From Spirillospora albida (GTDB lineage Bacteria > Actinomycetota > Actinomycetes > Streptosporangiales > Streptosporangiaceae): a DNA stretch of 64,000 nucleotides. The stretch's first letter is position 1. Each line of letters opens with the position of its first letter. A program made the translations under genes and the position numbers. The stretch lies in the NCBI RefSeq assembly GCF_000718255.1, contig NZ_JOFJ01000003.1, positions 124,001 to 188,000 of the forward strand. Reading direction: 5' to 3'. Below the pieces are notes generated by a model that saw nothing but the letters and a program-made list of their open reading frames with translations, was not told the DNA's origin and made no database searches. Shown piece by piece: positions 33,015 to 41,506 of the stretch.

Positions 33015-34040
33015 TTACAGGTCGAGCGCCAGCCTGCCGTCCGCCGCGCGGGACACGCAGATGAGCATGGCGCCGTCATCGCCGTCGGACGGGGAGCGCC
33101 GCTCCACCTCGCCCTCCAGGACCCGCGTGCGGCACGTGCCGCAGAAGCCCTGCCGGCACGAGTACGCGACGGCGGGCAGTTCGTCCTTGATGACGTCCAG
33201 GGCCGACCGGTCGGCGGGAACCTCCAGCACGCGTCCCGAGCGCCGCAGCTCGATCCGGAACGGGCGGCCGTCCGCGACGGGCGCGGGGGCGAAGCGCTCG
33301 TAGTGCAGGGTCGCGTCCGCCCGGCTCCCGAACGCCGCCCGGACGCCGTCGATCATCGGCGCGGGCCCGCAGCAGTAGACGGCGGTGCCCGGTTCCGGGT
33401 CGCCCAGCAGGTCCCCGCAGTCGGGCACGCCGTGCTCGTCGTCGGTCCGGATCCGGACGCGTTCGCCCGCGAGCTCGTCCAGGAAGGGCATCGAGTCCCG
33501 GCCGCGGCCGCAGTAGATGAGCCGCCAGTCGGCGCGCAGCCGTTCGGCGGCCGTCACCATCGGCAGGATCGGGGTGATGCCGATGCCGCCCGCGATGAAC
33601 AGGTACCGGTCGCCGCGCAGGAACGGGAACGCGTTCCGCGGCCCCCGCACGCGGATCACGTCCCCCTCGCACAGGGCGTGCATCTCCGCCGACAGGCCGT
33701 GCAGCCGCCGGACGGCGATCCGGTAGGCGCGCCGGTCGGCGGGGTCGCCGCAGAGGGAGTACTGGCGCGTCCCGGCCGGGAGCAGGACGTCCAGGTGGCA
33801 TCCCGGCTGCCAGGACGGCAGGACCCGCCCGTCCGGGGCGCCGAGGCGGAGCGAGACGACGCCGTCGGCCCGCGGCCGGACCTCCAGCACGACGAGGTCC
33901 ATCGTCCGGTCGACGGGGCGGATCTCGCGGACGGCGGGCGGGCGCAGGTACCGCACCCGCTGCCGGGCGCCGAACAGCGCGCTGACGGCCACCCAGAACG
34001 GGTCGCGGCGACGCCGGCCGTAGAGGTCGGGAGGGATCAC
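33015..34040 (-). CDS. Flavin/NAD(P)H reductase with C-terminal 2Fe-2S ferredoxin domain
   Basis: 341 aa. Flavodoxin-reductase module with flavin motif RQYSLCG, NAD(P) motif GGIGITPIL and CCGPAPM, followed by a plant-type 2Fe-2S domain with ligand cluster CRQGFCGTC and a later Cys (LICVSRA). This is the phthalate-dioxygenase-reductase layout: electrons from NAD(P)H via flavin to 2Fe-2S. GTG start overlaps the diiron-protein stop by 4 nt (GTGA), so its partner is most likely that protein. It might also support the P450s. Confidence 0.9.
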   Translation of the reverse strand: MIPPDLYGRRRRDPFWVAVSALFGARQRVRYLRPPAVREIRPVDRTMDLVVLEVRPRADGVVSLRLGAPDGRVLPSWQPGCHLDVLLPAGTRQYSLCGDPADRRAYRIAVRRLHGLSAEMHALCEGDVIRVRGPRNAFPFLRGDRYLFIAGGIGITPILPMVTAAERLRADWRLIYCGRGRDSMPFLDELAGERVRIRTDDEHGVPDCGDLLGDPEPGTAVYCCGPAPMIDGVRAAFGSRADATLHYERFAPAPVADGRPFRIELRRSGRVLEVPADRSALDVIKDELPAVAYSCRQGFCGTCRTRVLEGEVERRSPSDGDDGAMLICVSRAADGRLALDL

Positions 34041-34912
34041 CGCCGGGCCGCCCGCGCCGCCGGAGAGGCCGCCAGGTACGCGAGGGCCTGGCTCGTCGAG
34101 CCCTCGCCCAGCGGGCTGTAGGACCGCTTCAGGTACCGGACGATCGACGCGCCGACCATGCGGCGGTCGGGGGTGAGCCCGGCCGGGCCGGTGCGCCGCA
34201 GATGGTGCAGACCGCCCCTGACCCGCCCGTTCAGCAGGGGGTCGCGGGCCATCAGGAAGCGGTGCCCCCGGCTCCACAGCAGCGTCAGCATCGTGATCGT
34301 CTGCGCCATGGCGCGCAGGCGCGCCGCGTAGGAGCCGTCCAGGTGCATGAACAGGTCGTGCGCCACGTGCCGGTGCTCGACCTCTTCGGCGCCGTGCCAG
34401 CGCAGCAGGTCGAGCATCGTCGGGTCGGCGCCCGCCGCGTCCAGGGCGTCCGCGTTGAGGATCCAGTCGCCCAGCACGCCGGTGAAGTGCTCGATGGCGG
34501 CGATGATGGAGATCCGCTCGACCAGCCACGCGCGGGCCCGGTCGCCGGTCGCGCCGCGGTCGCCGAGGAGGTCCTCGAAGACGAACTCGACCTGCCGGAG
34601 GAACGGCCGCACGTCGAGCCCCTGCTCCTGGAAGTGGTCGAGGACCCCGTCGTGCGACGACGCGTGCACCGCCTCCTGCCCGATGAACCCGAGCACGTCC
34701 TCGCGGAGCCGCTCGTCCCGGATGCGGGGCAGGGCCTCCTTGAACACCCGGACGAACCACTCCTCCCCGGCCGGCAGGAGCATGTGCAGCACGTTGATCA
34801 GATGGGTGGCCACGGGGTCGCCGGGGATCCAGTGCAGCGGCACGTCCGCCCAGTCGAACCGCACGTCACGGGCCTGCAGGACGAGATGCTCCGGCTCGAG
34901 CCGAACGGTCAT
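34037..34912 (-). CDS. PF10118-type protein, probable diiron oxygenase
   Basis: 291 aa, resembling the family annotated as predicted metal-dependent hydrolase. The sequence shows a ferritin-like diiron pattern: E51 (GEEW), E80-x-x-H83 (GQEAVH), E141 (AIEHF) and E177-x-x-H180 (EEVEH), i.e. E-X28-E-X2-H then E-X35-E-X2-H, plus extra His. Coupled to a 2Fe-2S reductase gene by a 4-nt overlap, it is more plausibly an oxygenase than a hydrolase (inference). SD GGAGG lies upstream of the ATG. Absent from the M. tuberculosis version of the locus. Confidence 0.8.
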   Translation of the reverse strand: MTVRLEPEHLVLQARDVRFDWADVPLHWIPGDPVATHLINVLHMLLPAGEEWFVRVFKEALPRIRDERLREDVLGFIGQEAVHASSHDGVLDHFQEQGLDVRPFLRQVEFVFEDLLGDRGATGDRARAWLVERISIIAAIEHFTGVLGDWILNADALDAAGADPTMLDLLRWHGAEEVEHRHVAHDLFMHLDGSYAARLRAMAQTITMLTLLWSRGHRFLMARDPLLNGRVRGGLHHLRRTGPAGLTPDRRMVGASIVRYLKRSYSPLGEGSTSQALAYLAASPAARAARR

Positions 34913-35081
34913 GCGGCCTCCGTCGCACCTATTGACGAACTGTCCAAAAACCTACCGCCGCCGTCCCCGCCCGACAACACTCCGGCCCGGGTGACCCTCC
35001 TCACGGCGCGGCCCCCCGAGCGGGACCGGGCCCGAACCGGACGGAATCGCCCCTTGCGCCGGGGTGCGGGCTGAACGGTAG

Positions 35082-35099
35082 TCTGGACATGTGTCCAGA
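35082..35099. promoter_or_regulatory. Candidate TetR operator at ALDH start
   Basis: TCTGGACATGTGTCCAGA: perfect 8-bp arms around a 2-nt centre. It overlaps the GTG start of the ALDH gene and matches the tetR-start site in 15 of 18 positions, giving a shared core TGGACAYRTGTCC. With no SD upstream, the ALDH mRNA is probably leaderless, so TetR bound here would block initiation. Confidence 0.65.
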
Positions 35100-36551
35100 A
35101 CAACCGATCGCTTGCTTCTGTTGGACGGGCGGCTCACCCGCGGTACGGGCGGCGCCTTCGAGACGATCAACCCCGCGACCGAGGAGGTGCTCGGCACCGC
35201 CGCCGACGCCACGGCCGCCGACATGGACGCGGCCATCGGGGCGGCCCGGCGCGCGTTCGACGAGACGTCCTGGGCGACCGACCTCGCCTTCCGGGTACGG
35301 TGCCTGCGCCAGCTGCGCGAGGGCCTGCGGCGCCGCGGCGACGAGCTCCGGGAGCTCACGATCCAGGAGGTCGGGGCGCCCCGGTTCCTGACGTTCGGGG
35401 CGCAGCTGGACGCCCCCGTCGAGGACATCGGCTGGTTCGCCGACCTCGCCGAGTCCTACGCGTGGGAGCAGGACCTCGGGCGGGCCGAGCCGATGGGGAT
35501 GCCGACCCGGCGGCGCGTCGTCCGGGAGGCGACCGGGGTGGTCGGCGCGATCACGCCCTGGAACTTCCCGCACCAGATCAACCTGGCGAAGGTCGGTCCC
35601 GCGCTGGCGGCGGGCAACACCGTCGTGCTGAAGCCGGCGCCCGACACGCCCTGGTGCGCCGCCGTCCTCGGCGAGGTCATCGCCGAGGAGACCGACATCC
35701 CGCCGGGCGTCGTGAACGTGATCACGTCGTCCGACCACGCCCTGGGCGCGCAGCTCGCGTCCGACCCCCGCGTCGACCTGGTGTCGTTCACCGGGTCCAC
35801 CGCGACGGGCCGCGCCGTCATGGCGGCCGGCGCCGCGACCCTCAAGCGCGTGTTCCTGGAGCTCGGCGGCAAGTCGGCGTTCATCGTCCTCGACGACGCC
35901 GACCTCAAGGCCGCGTGCGGGTACGCGGCGTTCTCGAGCGTCGCGCACGCGGGGCAGGGGTGCGCGCTCACGACGCGGATCCTCGTCCCGCGCGACCGGT
36001 ACGACGAGGCCGCCGGCATCATCGCGGGCACGCTGCGCGGGCTCGGCGCGGGCGACCCGCAGGACGCCGGCACGATGTGCGGCCCGGTCATCTCCGCCCG
36101 CCAGCGCGACCGCATCGAGGGGTACCTCGCGCTCGCGAAGGAGGAGGGCGGGTCGTTCGCCGCGGGCGGCGGCCGGCCCGAGGGGCGCGACAGGGGCTTC
36201 TGGATCGAGCCGACGCTGATCACCGGGCTGACGAACGACAGCCGGGTGGCCCGCGAGGAGATCTTCGGGCCGGTGCTGGCGCTGCTGCCGCACGACGGCG
36301 ACGACGACGCCGTGCGGATCGCCAACGACTCGCCCTACGGCCTGTCGGGCGCCGTGCACGGAGGCGACCTGGAGCGGGCGCGCGGCATCGCGGCGCGACT
36401 GCGCACCGGCACGGTCAGCGTGAACAGCGGCGTCTGGTACGGCGCGGACGTCCCGTTCGGCGGCTACAAGCAGTCGGGCATCGGCCGGGAGATGGGCACG
36501 GCGGGATTCGAGGAGTACCTCGAGACCAAGGCGATCGCGGAGGGGCTATGA
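35091..36551 (+). CDS. Aldehyde dehydrogenase (AldA/Rv0768-like)
   Basis: 486 aa NAD(P)-dependent ALDH. Oxyanion Asn region ITPWNFPHQ, GSTATG cofactor motif (FTGSTATG), general base Glu (ELGGKSAFIVLDDADL) and the catalytic Cys in AHAGQGCALTTR are intact. GTG start lies inside the operator palindrome and there is no SD, so a leaderless mRNA is likely. Its stop overlaps the next SDR start by 4 nt. Same position as aldA (Rv0768). Probably oxidises an aldehyde produced from the CYP51-locus substrate. Confidence 0.92.
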   Translation: MSRTTDRLLLLDGRLTRGTGGAFETINPATEEVLGTAADATAADMDAAIGAARRAFDETSWATDLAFRVRCLRQLREGLRRRGDELRELTIQEVGAPRFLTFGAQLDAPVEDIGWFADLAESYAWEQDLGRAEPMGMPTRRRVVREATGVVGAITPWNFPHQINLAKVGPALAAGNTVVLKPAPDTPWCAAVLGEVIAEETDIPPGVVNVITSSDHALGAQLASDPRVDLVSFTGSTATGRAVMAAGAATLKRVFLELGGKSAFIVLDDADLKAACGYAAFSSVAHAGQGCALTTRILVPRDRYDEAAGIIAGTLRGLGAGDPQDAGTMCGPVISARQRDRIEGYLALAKEEGGSFAAGGGRPEGRDRGFWIEPTLITGLTNDSRVAREEIFGPVLALLPHDGDDDAVRIANDSPYGLSGAVHGGDLERARGIAARLRTGTVSVNSGVWYGADVPFGGYKQSGIGREMGTAGFEEYLETKAIAEGL

Positions 36552-37285
36552 GGTTCGTGAACAAGGTCGCCATCGTCACCGGCGGCGCGCAGGGGATCGG
36601 CGCCGCGTACGTGCGGGGCCTCGCGGCGGAGGGCGCGGCGGTCGTCGTCGCGGACGTGGACGCCGAGCGCGGGCAGGCCGTGGCCGACGAGGTGAAGGGC
36701 CTGTTCGTCCGGACGGACGTGTCCGACCCCGCGTCGGTGCGGGCGATGGCGGACGCGGCCGTGGAGCGGTTCGGCGGCATCGACCACCTGGTGAACAACG
36801 CCGCGATCTTCGGGACGATGAAGCTCGACTTCCTGTTCACCGTGGACTGGGACTACTACAAGCGGTTCATGGCCGTGAACATGGACGGGGCGCTGTTGTG
36901 CGCGCGGGCCTGCTACCCCCACATGCAGGTGCGGGGCGGCGGGTCGATCGTGAACCAGTCGTCCACGGCGGCGTGGCAGTACTCCGGCTTCTACGGGCTC
37001 GCGAAGGTCGGGGTGAACGGCCTGACGCAGCAGCTCGCGCACGAGCTCGGCGGCATGGGCATCCGGGTGAACGCGATCGCGCCCGGCCCGATCGACACGG
37101 AGGCGAACCGGAAGGTCGTGCCCGGCGGCATGTCGCAGAAGATCGTCCAGGACAAGATGGCGCTGAAGCGCATGGGGACGCCCGAGGACCTCGTCGGAGC
37201 GTGCCTGTTCCTGCTGTCGGACGACGCGGCCTGGGTCACCGGTCAGATCGTCAACGTGGACGGCGGCGAGGTGTTCCGCGCATGA
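36548..37285 (+). CDS. Short-chain dehydrogenase/reductase (Rv0769-like)
   Basis: 245 aa classical SDR. Cofactor motif TGGAQGIGAAY, NNAA motif (LVNNAAIFG), catalytic Ser (NQSSTAAW) and YxxxK (YGLAKVG), and the C-terminal GQIVNVDGGEVF. The Asp at the end of beta-2 (VVADVD) suggests NAD preference. Overlaps both neighbours by 4 nt (ATGA), so it is the second gene of the ALDH operon. Corresponds to Rv0769. Substrate unknown. Confidence 0.92.
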   Translation: MRFVNKVAIVTGGAQGIGAAYVRGLAAEGAAVVVADVDAERGQAVADEVKGLFVRTDVSDPASVRAMADAAVERFGGIDHLVNNAAIFGTMKLDFLFTVDWDYYKRFMAVNMDGALLCARACYPHMQVRGGGSIVNQSSTAAWQYSGFYGLAKVGVNGLTQQLAHELGGMGIRVNAIAPGPIDTEANRKVVPGGMSQKIVQDKMALKRMGTPEDLVGACLFLLSDDAAWVTGQIVNVDGGEVFRA

Positions 37286-38118
37286 CCCCCGGGTTCATCG
37301 GCCTCGGCCAGATGGGCGCGCCGATGGCCGGGCATCTCGCCGGCCGCGGCCTCATCGTGTACGACACGCGCCCGGAGGCGGTGGCGCCGCTGGTGAAGGC
37401 GGGCGCGCGGGCCGCGAGGAGCGTCGCGGAGGTGGCGGCGCACGCGGACGTGGTGTCCGTCATGGTCCGGGATGACGAGCAGGTGCGGGAGGTCGGCGCG
37501 GAGATCCTCGCCAGCGCCCGCCGCGGCACCGTCCTCGCGATCCACTCGACGATCGCGGCGCGCACCGCCGTGGAGCTGGCCGAAGAGGGCGGCAGGTACG
37601 GCATCGACGTCGTGGACGCGCCGGTCAGCGGCGGGTTCATGGGCGCGAGCGCCGGGACCCTGGCCGTGATGGTCGGCGGCACCGGGGAGGCGTTCGAGCG
37701 GTGCCGCGAGCCGTTCGGGACGTGGGCGGAGCTCGTCCTGCACATGGGTCCGGTGGGCGCGGGGACCCGCACGAAGCTCGCGCGCAACCTGCTGCACTTC
37801 GTGGCGTTCAGCGCGGCGGCGGAGGCACAGCGGCTCGCGGAGGCGTCCGGGGTGTCGCTGCGGAAGCTGGGCCGGATCGTCCGGCACACCGACGCGATCA
37901 CCGGCGGTCCCGGCTCGATCATGCTGCGCCCGACGACGGCGCCGCTGGCCGAGGACGACGCCTTGTACGACATCCTGCGGCACGTGCGCGCCCTGGGCGA
38001 GAAGGACCTGTCGCTCGCTCTGGATCTCGCCGGGGAACTCGGGGTGGACGCCCCGTTCGCGGAACTCGCGCTCCAGCGGTTCGCCGCCGGGCTCGGACTG
38101 GAGGACGGCGATGGATGA
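37282..38118 (+). CDS. 3-hydroxyisobutyrate dehydrogenase-family protein (Rv0770-like)
   Basis: 278 aa beta-hydroxyacid dehydrogenase. N-terminal NAD(P) motif FIGLGQMGAPMAGHL, substrate loop DAPVSGGFMGASAGTL, and catalytic Lys in GAGTRTKLARNLL are present. Starts on the ATGA overlap with the SDR and overlaps the CMD gene by 8 nt. Probably oxidises a beta-hydroxyacid or reduces a small aldehyde; the real substrate is not deducible from sequence. Confidence 0.9.
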   Translation: MTPGFIGLGQMGAPMAGHLAGRGLIVYDTRPEAVAPLVKAGARAARSVAEVAAHADVVSVMVRDDEQVREVGAEILASARRGTVLAIHSTIAARTAVELAEEGGRYGIDVVDAPVSGGFMGASAGTLAVMVGGTGEAFERCREPFGTWAELVLHMGPVGAGTRTKLARNLLHFVAFSAAAEAQRLAEASGVSLRKLGRIVRHTDAITGGPGSIMLRPTTAPLAEDDALYDILRHVRALGEKDLSLALDLAGELGVDAPFAELALQRFAAGLGLEDGDG

Positions 38119-38497
38119 GCCGATGACCGAGCGCCGCAGGCGCGGCCTCGAGATGATGGGGAAGGTCTACGGCTGGGAGATGTCGGACGGCGAGGGCGAC
38201 TTCTTCGCCCTGACCGCCGACCACCTGTTCGCCGAGATCTGGACGCGTCCCGGGCTGAGCGTGCGGGACCGACGGCTGCTGCTCATCGGCATGCTCGCCG
38301 GGCAGGGCCTGAACGACGTCCTCGACATCCAGCTCCCGGCGGCACTGGGCAACGAGGAGCTGACACCGGACGAGCTGCGAGAGATCGGCGTCTTCCTGCT
38401 GCACTACGTCGGCTGGCCGCTCGGCTCCAAGCTGTGCGTGCAGATCGAGGGCGTCATCGCGAAGCGGGAGAAACAGGAGAAACGCCGGGAAAGCTAG
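38111..38497 (+). CDS. Carboxymuconolactone decarboxylase-family protein (Rv0771-like)
   Basis: 128 aa CMD fold. Shows WTRPGLSVRDRRLLLIGMLA, then LLHYVGWPLGS, both typical of gamma-CMD proteins, and no AhpD-type CxxC pair, so it is not a peroxidase-like disulfide enzyme. Last gene of the ALDH operon, overlapping its predecessor by 8 nt. Lys/Arg/Glu-rich C-terminus. A second in-frame ATG 12 nt downstream is an alternative start. Corresponds to Rv0771. Confidence 0.88.
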   Translation: MDEPMTERRRRGLEMMGKVYGWEMSDGEGDFFALTADHLFAEIWTRPGLSVRDRRLLLIGMLAGQGLNDVLDIQLPAALGNEELTPDELREIGVFLLHYVGWPLGSKLCVQIEGVIAKREKQEKRRES

Positions 38498-38530
38498 GAA
38501 CCGGGGGGCGGGCCGCCGCGTCCGACGTCC

Positions 38531-40324
38531 ATGCGCGCCCCTACCCTCGCCGTGCTCGCCGCGGCCGTCACCCTGGCGGCGGCCGGATGCTCCGGCGCGC
38601 CGGCAGGCGCCCCCGCCCCGGACGCCCCGCCGATGCGGCTGGTCGCCTACGACGGCTGCGGCCCGCTGCTGGACGGGCTGCGCCGCGCGGCGCTCGAACG
38701 GGTCGGCCCGTACGGGCTGGACGGCGGCCCGGCCGAGTTCCGCGCCATGCCCAAGGGCGCCGTCCCCGAGGCCGCGGCCCGCGCGCCCGCCCCCGAGCAT
38801 TCGACGACGAACACCCACGAGCCGGGCGCGGACGAGCCGGACCTCGTGAAGACCGACGGGCGCCGCATCGTCACCCTGTCCGGCGGTCGCCTCCAGGTCG
38901 TCGACCCGGCGTCCCGCCGGCTCCTGCACAGCCTGCCGCTGCCCGGACACGCGCACGGCGAGCGGCTGCTGCTGAGCGGCGACCGGGTGCTGGTCCTGTC
39001 CGGCGGCCTCACGATGGCGGCGCGGCCCGCGCCGGGGTCCGCTCCAGGGTTCGCTCCCGGCGCGGAGCGGTCCCGGCTCACGCTGGTCGACCTCTCCGGC
39101 ACCCCGGAGATCGTCGGGGAGATGGCGTCCGAGGCCGAGTACGTGGACGCGCGGCAGAGCGGCCACGTCGTGCGGGTCGTCATGCGCTCCGTTCCCCGGA
39201 TCCGCTTCCCGTACACGCCGCGCGTCTCGCCGGAGAAGGCCGTGGAGCGCAACAGGGAGGCGATCCGGAAGGCGCCCCTGGACGCCTGGATCCCCGGCTT
39301 CGACATCGGAGGCCGCACCTACAGGACGCCCTGCGACCAGGTCAGCCGCCCTGCCGGGCAGCCGGGGACGAGCATGCTGACCGTCCTGACGCTCGACCTC
39401 GCGCGCGGTCTCGGCGACCCGTCGCCGGTCAGCGTCGCCGCCGACGGCGCCACCGTCTACGGCAACGGCGCGAGCCTCTACGTCACGGGCTCGCCGTGGG
39501 GTGCCGAGGAGCAGCGCACACATGTGCACCGGTTCGACGTCGGCGGCGCCGGGCGTCCGGTCTACGTCGCGTCCGGGTCGGTGCCGGGCGGCGTCCTCAA
39601 CCAGTACTCCATGTCGGAGCACGACGGGAACCTGCGCATCGCGACGACGACGCAGAACGCGCGGTCGTCCGAGTCCGCCGTCCATGTGCTGGCGCGGCGC
39701 GGCCTCCGGCTCACCGAGATCGGGCGGCTCGGCGGCCTCGGGAAGGGCGAGCGGATCCACTCCGTCAGGTTCCTCGGCGCGACCGCGTACGTCGTCACGT
39801 TCCGGCAGGTCGACCCGCTCTACGTGGTCGACCTGAAGGACCCGCGCCGCCCCCGCCTCACCGGCGAGCTCAAGATCCCCGGCTATTCCGCCTACCTGCA
39901 CCCCCTGGCGGACGGACGGCTCCTCGGCGTCGGCCAGGACGCCGACCCCGCCACCGGCCGCACCCGCGGAACGCAGGTGTCGCTCTTCGACGTGTCCGGC
40001 GAACCCCGGCGGATCGCCTCCTACCGGCTGCCCGGCGCCCATTCCGAGGCCGAGTTCGAACCGCACGCGTTCCTGTACCGGCCCGCGTCCGGCCTCACCG
40101 TCATCCCGGTCACCCGGCCGGGCCGGGGCGGGAGCGAGGCCCTCGCCCTCACGGTCGCCGGCGGGACGATCCGCCGGCTCGGCACCGTGGGAACGTTCGG
40201 CGACTCCGTCCGCCGGTCCCTCGTCGTCGGCCCCGCCCTGTGGACGATCTCCGACCAGGGCGCCCGCGCCGTCGACGCCGCCACCCTGGAGGACCTCGGC
40301 CGCGTCCGCTTCGAGGGGCGCTAG
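38531..40324 (+). CDS. Secreted beta-propeller lipoprotein (PF09826-like)
   Basis: 597 aa. Lipoprotein signal with lipobox LAAAGC (Cys about 20). The segment HSTTNTHEPGADEPDLVKTDG is the signature opening of the archaeal/bacterial Beta_propel family, followed by repeated blade strands (IVTLSGGRLQVVD, VLVLSGG, YVVDLKDPRRP, SLFDVSG). Surface-exposed; function unknown. It overlaps ddl tail-to-tail: the stops share the palindrome CTAG at 40321-40324. Its codon use is like its neighbours. Confidence 0.88.
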   Translation: MRAPTLAVLAAAVTLAAAGCSGAPAGAPAPDAPPMRLVAYDGCGPLLDGLRRAALERVGPYGLDGGPAEFRAMPKGAVPEAAARAPAPEHSTTNTHEPGADEPDLVKTDGRRIVTLSGGRLQVVDPASRRLLHSLPLPGHAHGERLLLSGDRVLVLSGGLTMAARPAPGSAPGFAPGAERSRLTLVDLSGTPEIVGEMASEAEYVDARQSGHVVRVVMRSVPRIRFPYTPRVSPEKAVERNREAIRKAPLDAWIPGFDIGGRTYRTPCDQVSRPAGQPGTSMLTVLTLDLARGLGDPSPVSVAADGATVYGNGASLYVTGSPWGAEEQRTHVHRFDVGGAGRPVYVASGSVPGGVLNQYSMSEHDGNLRIATTTQNARSSESAVHVLARRGLRLTEIGRLGGLGKGERIHSVRFLGATAYVVTFRQVDPLYVVDLKDPRRPRLTGELKIPGYSAYLHPLADGRLLGVGQDADPATGRTRGTQVSLFDVSGEPRRIASYRLPGAHSEAEFEPHAFLYRPASGLTVIPVTRPGRGGSEALALTVAGGTIRRLGTVGTFGDSVRRSLVVGPALWTISDQGARAVDAATLEDLGRVRFEGR

Positions 40325-41445
40325 CGCAGCCCGATCGGCCGCCGCAGCGCCGTCTGGATCAGGCGGTCGACCAGGTCTCCGTAGCTCAAGCCGCTCGCCG
40401 CCCACATCTGGGGGAAGGCCGACGCCGGGGTGAACCCGGGCATCGTGTTGATCTCGTTGAGGATCCAGCGGCCGTCGGTGGTGTAGAAGAAGTCGACCCG
40501 GGCGAGGCCCTCGCAGTCGAGCGACTCGAACGCCTTGACCGCGAGGCGCCGCGCCTCCTCGATCGCCGCGGACGGCAGGCTCGGGGGGATCGCCATGCTG
40601 GTCGAGCCGTCGAGGTACTTGGTCTCGAAGTCGTAGAAGGCGTGCTCGCCCGCGATCAGCACCTCGGCGGGCAGGCTCGCCTCGGGCGCCTCGTCCCCGA
40701 CGCCCTGCAGCACACCGCACTCGATCTCGCGGCCGTCGATCCCCGCCTCGACGATCACCTTCGGGTCGTGCTCGCGCGCCGCGTCCACCGCGGCCTCCAG
40801 CGCCGACTCCTCGGTGACCCGGGAGATGCCCATGCTCGACCCGGCGCGGGCGGGCTTCACGAACACGGCGCGGCCGTCCCCGAGGCCCAGCTCCTTCACC
40901 TCGTCGATCTTGCGCTTGCGCTCCCGGCGCCACTCCCGGTCGCCGATCAGCACGTACGGGCCGACGGGCAGGCCGCACGCCTGCCACACCAGCTTCATGA
41001 AGCCCTTGTCCATGCCGACCGCGCTGGCCAGCACCCCCGCGCCCACGTACCGGACGCCCGCCAGGTCGAGCATCCCCTGGATCGTGCCGTCCTCCCCGTA
41101 CGGGCCGTGCAGCAGCGGCAGGACGACGTCGACCTCACCGAGCGTGGCCGGGACCGCGCCCGGCTCGATCGCGAGGAGGCCGCGCGCGTCCGGGTCGAAC
41201 GGCAGCGCGAGCGCGGCCCCCGAACCGGACACCTCGGGCAGCCGGCCGTCCACGATCGCGAGCCGCTGGTCCTCGGGGGCGAGCACCCAGCGGCCGTCGC
41301 GGGCGATGCCGATCGGCACGACGTCGTAGCGGTCCCGGTCGATCGCGGCCATGACGGCGCCGGCGGTGACGCACGAGATCGCGTGCTCGGAACTGCGTCC
41401 GCCGAACACCACGGCCACGCGAAGTTTGGGAGAAACCTGGGACAT
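40321..41445 (-). CDS. ddl: D-alanine--D-alanine ligase
   Basis: 374 aa ATP-grasp ligase making D-Ala-D-Ala for peptidoglycan. N-terminal VAVVFGGRSSEHAISC, HGPYGEDGTIQGMLDL, the ATP-binding VFVKPARAGSSMGIS, and C-terminal NEINTMPGFTP metal-binding segment are all intact. The region around FYDFETKYLDGST includes the omega-loop Tyr-type residues of D-Ala-D-Ala (not D-Lac) ligases, so no resistance role is suggested. Followed upstream in the operon direction by gpsA after 61 nt. Confidence 0.96.
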   Translation of the reverse strand: MSQVSPKLRVAVVFGGRSSEHAISCVTAGAVMAAIDRDRYDVVPIGIARDGRWVLAPEDQRLAIVDGRLPEVSGSGAALALPFDPDARGLLAIEPGAVPATLGEVDVVLPLLHGPYGEDGTIQGMLDLAGVRYVGAGVLASAVGMDKGFMKLVWQACGLPVGPYVLIGDREWRRERKRKIDEVKELGLGDGRAVFVKPARAGSSMGISRVTEESALEAAVDAAREHDPKVIVEAGIDGREIECGVLQGVGDEAPEASLPAEVLIAGEHAFYDFETKYLDGSTSMAIPPSLPSAAIEEARRLAVKAFESLDCEGLARVDFFYTTDGRWILNEINTMPGFTPASAFPQMWAASGLSYGDLVDRLIQTALRRPIGLR

Positions 41446-41506
41446 GATGCCCGACCTTACCGGTCACCGGCCGAAGTCGGCCACGGGCGCGATCCGTCCC
41501 CGGCGG

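Noticed and set aside
32578..35099. tRNAs plus small ORF plus oxygenases considered as a tRNA-dependent RiPP or peptide-ligase pathway
   Set aside because: No peptide aminoacyl-tRNA ligase, LanB-like or cyclodipeptide synthase gene is present; only the small ORF supports it.
27832..38497. P450 block considered as an antibiotic biosynthetic cluster
   Set aside because: No PKS, NRPS, terpene or RiPP scaffold enzyme; gene order matches the mycobacterial CYP51 locus instead.
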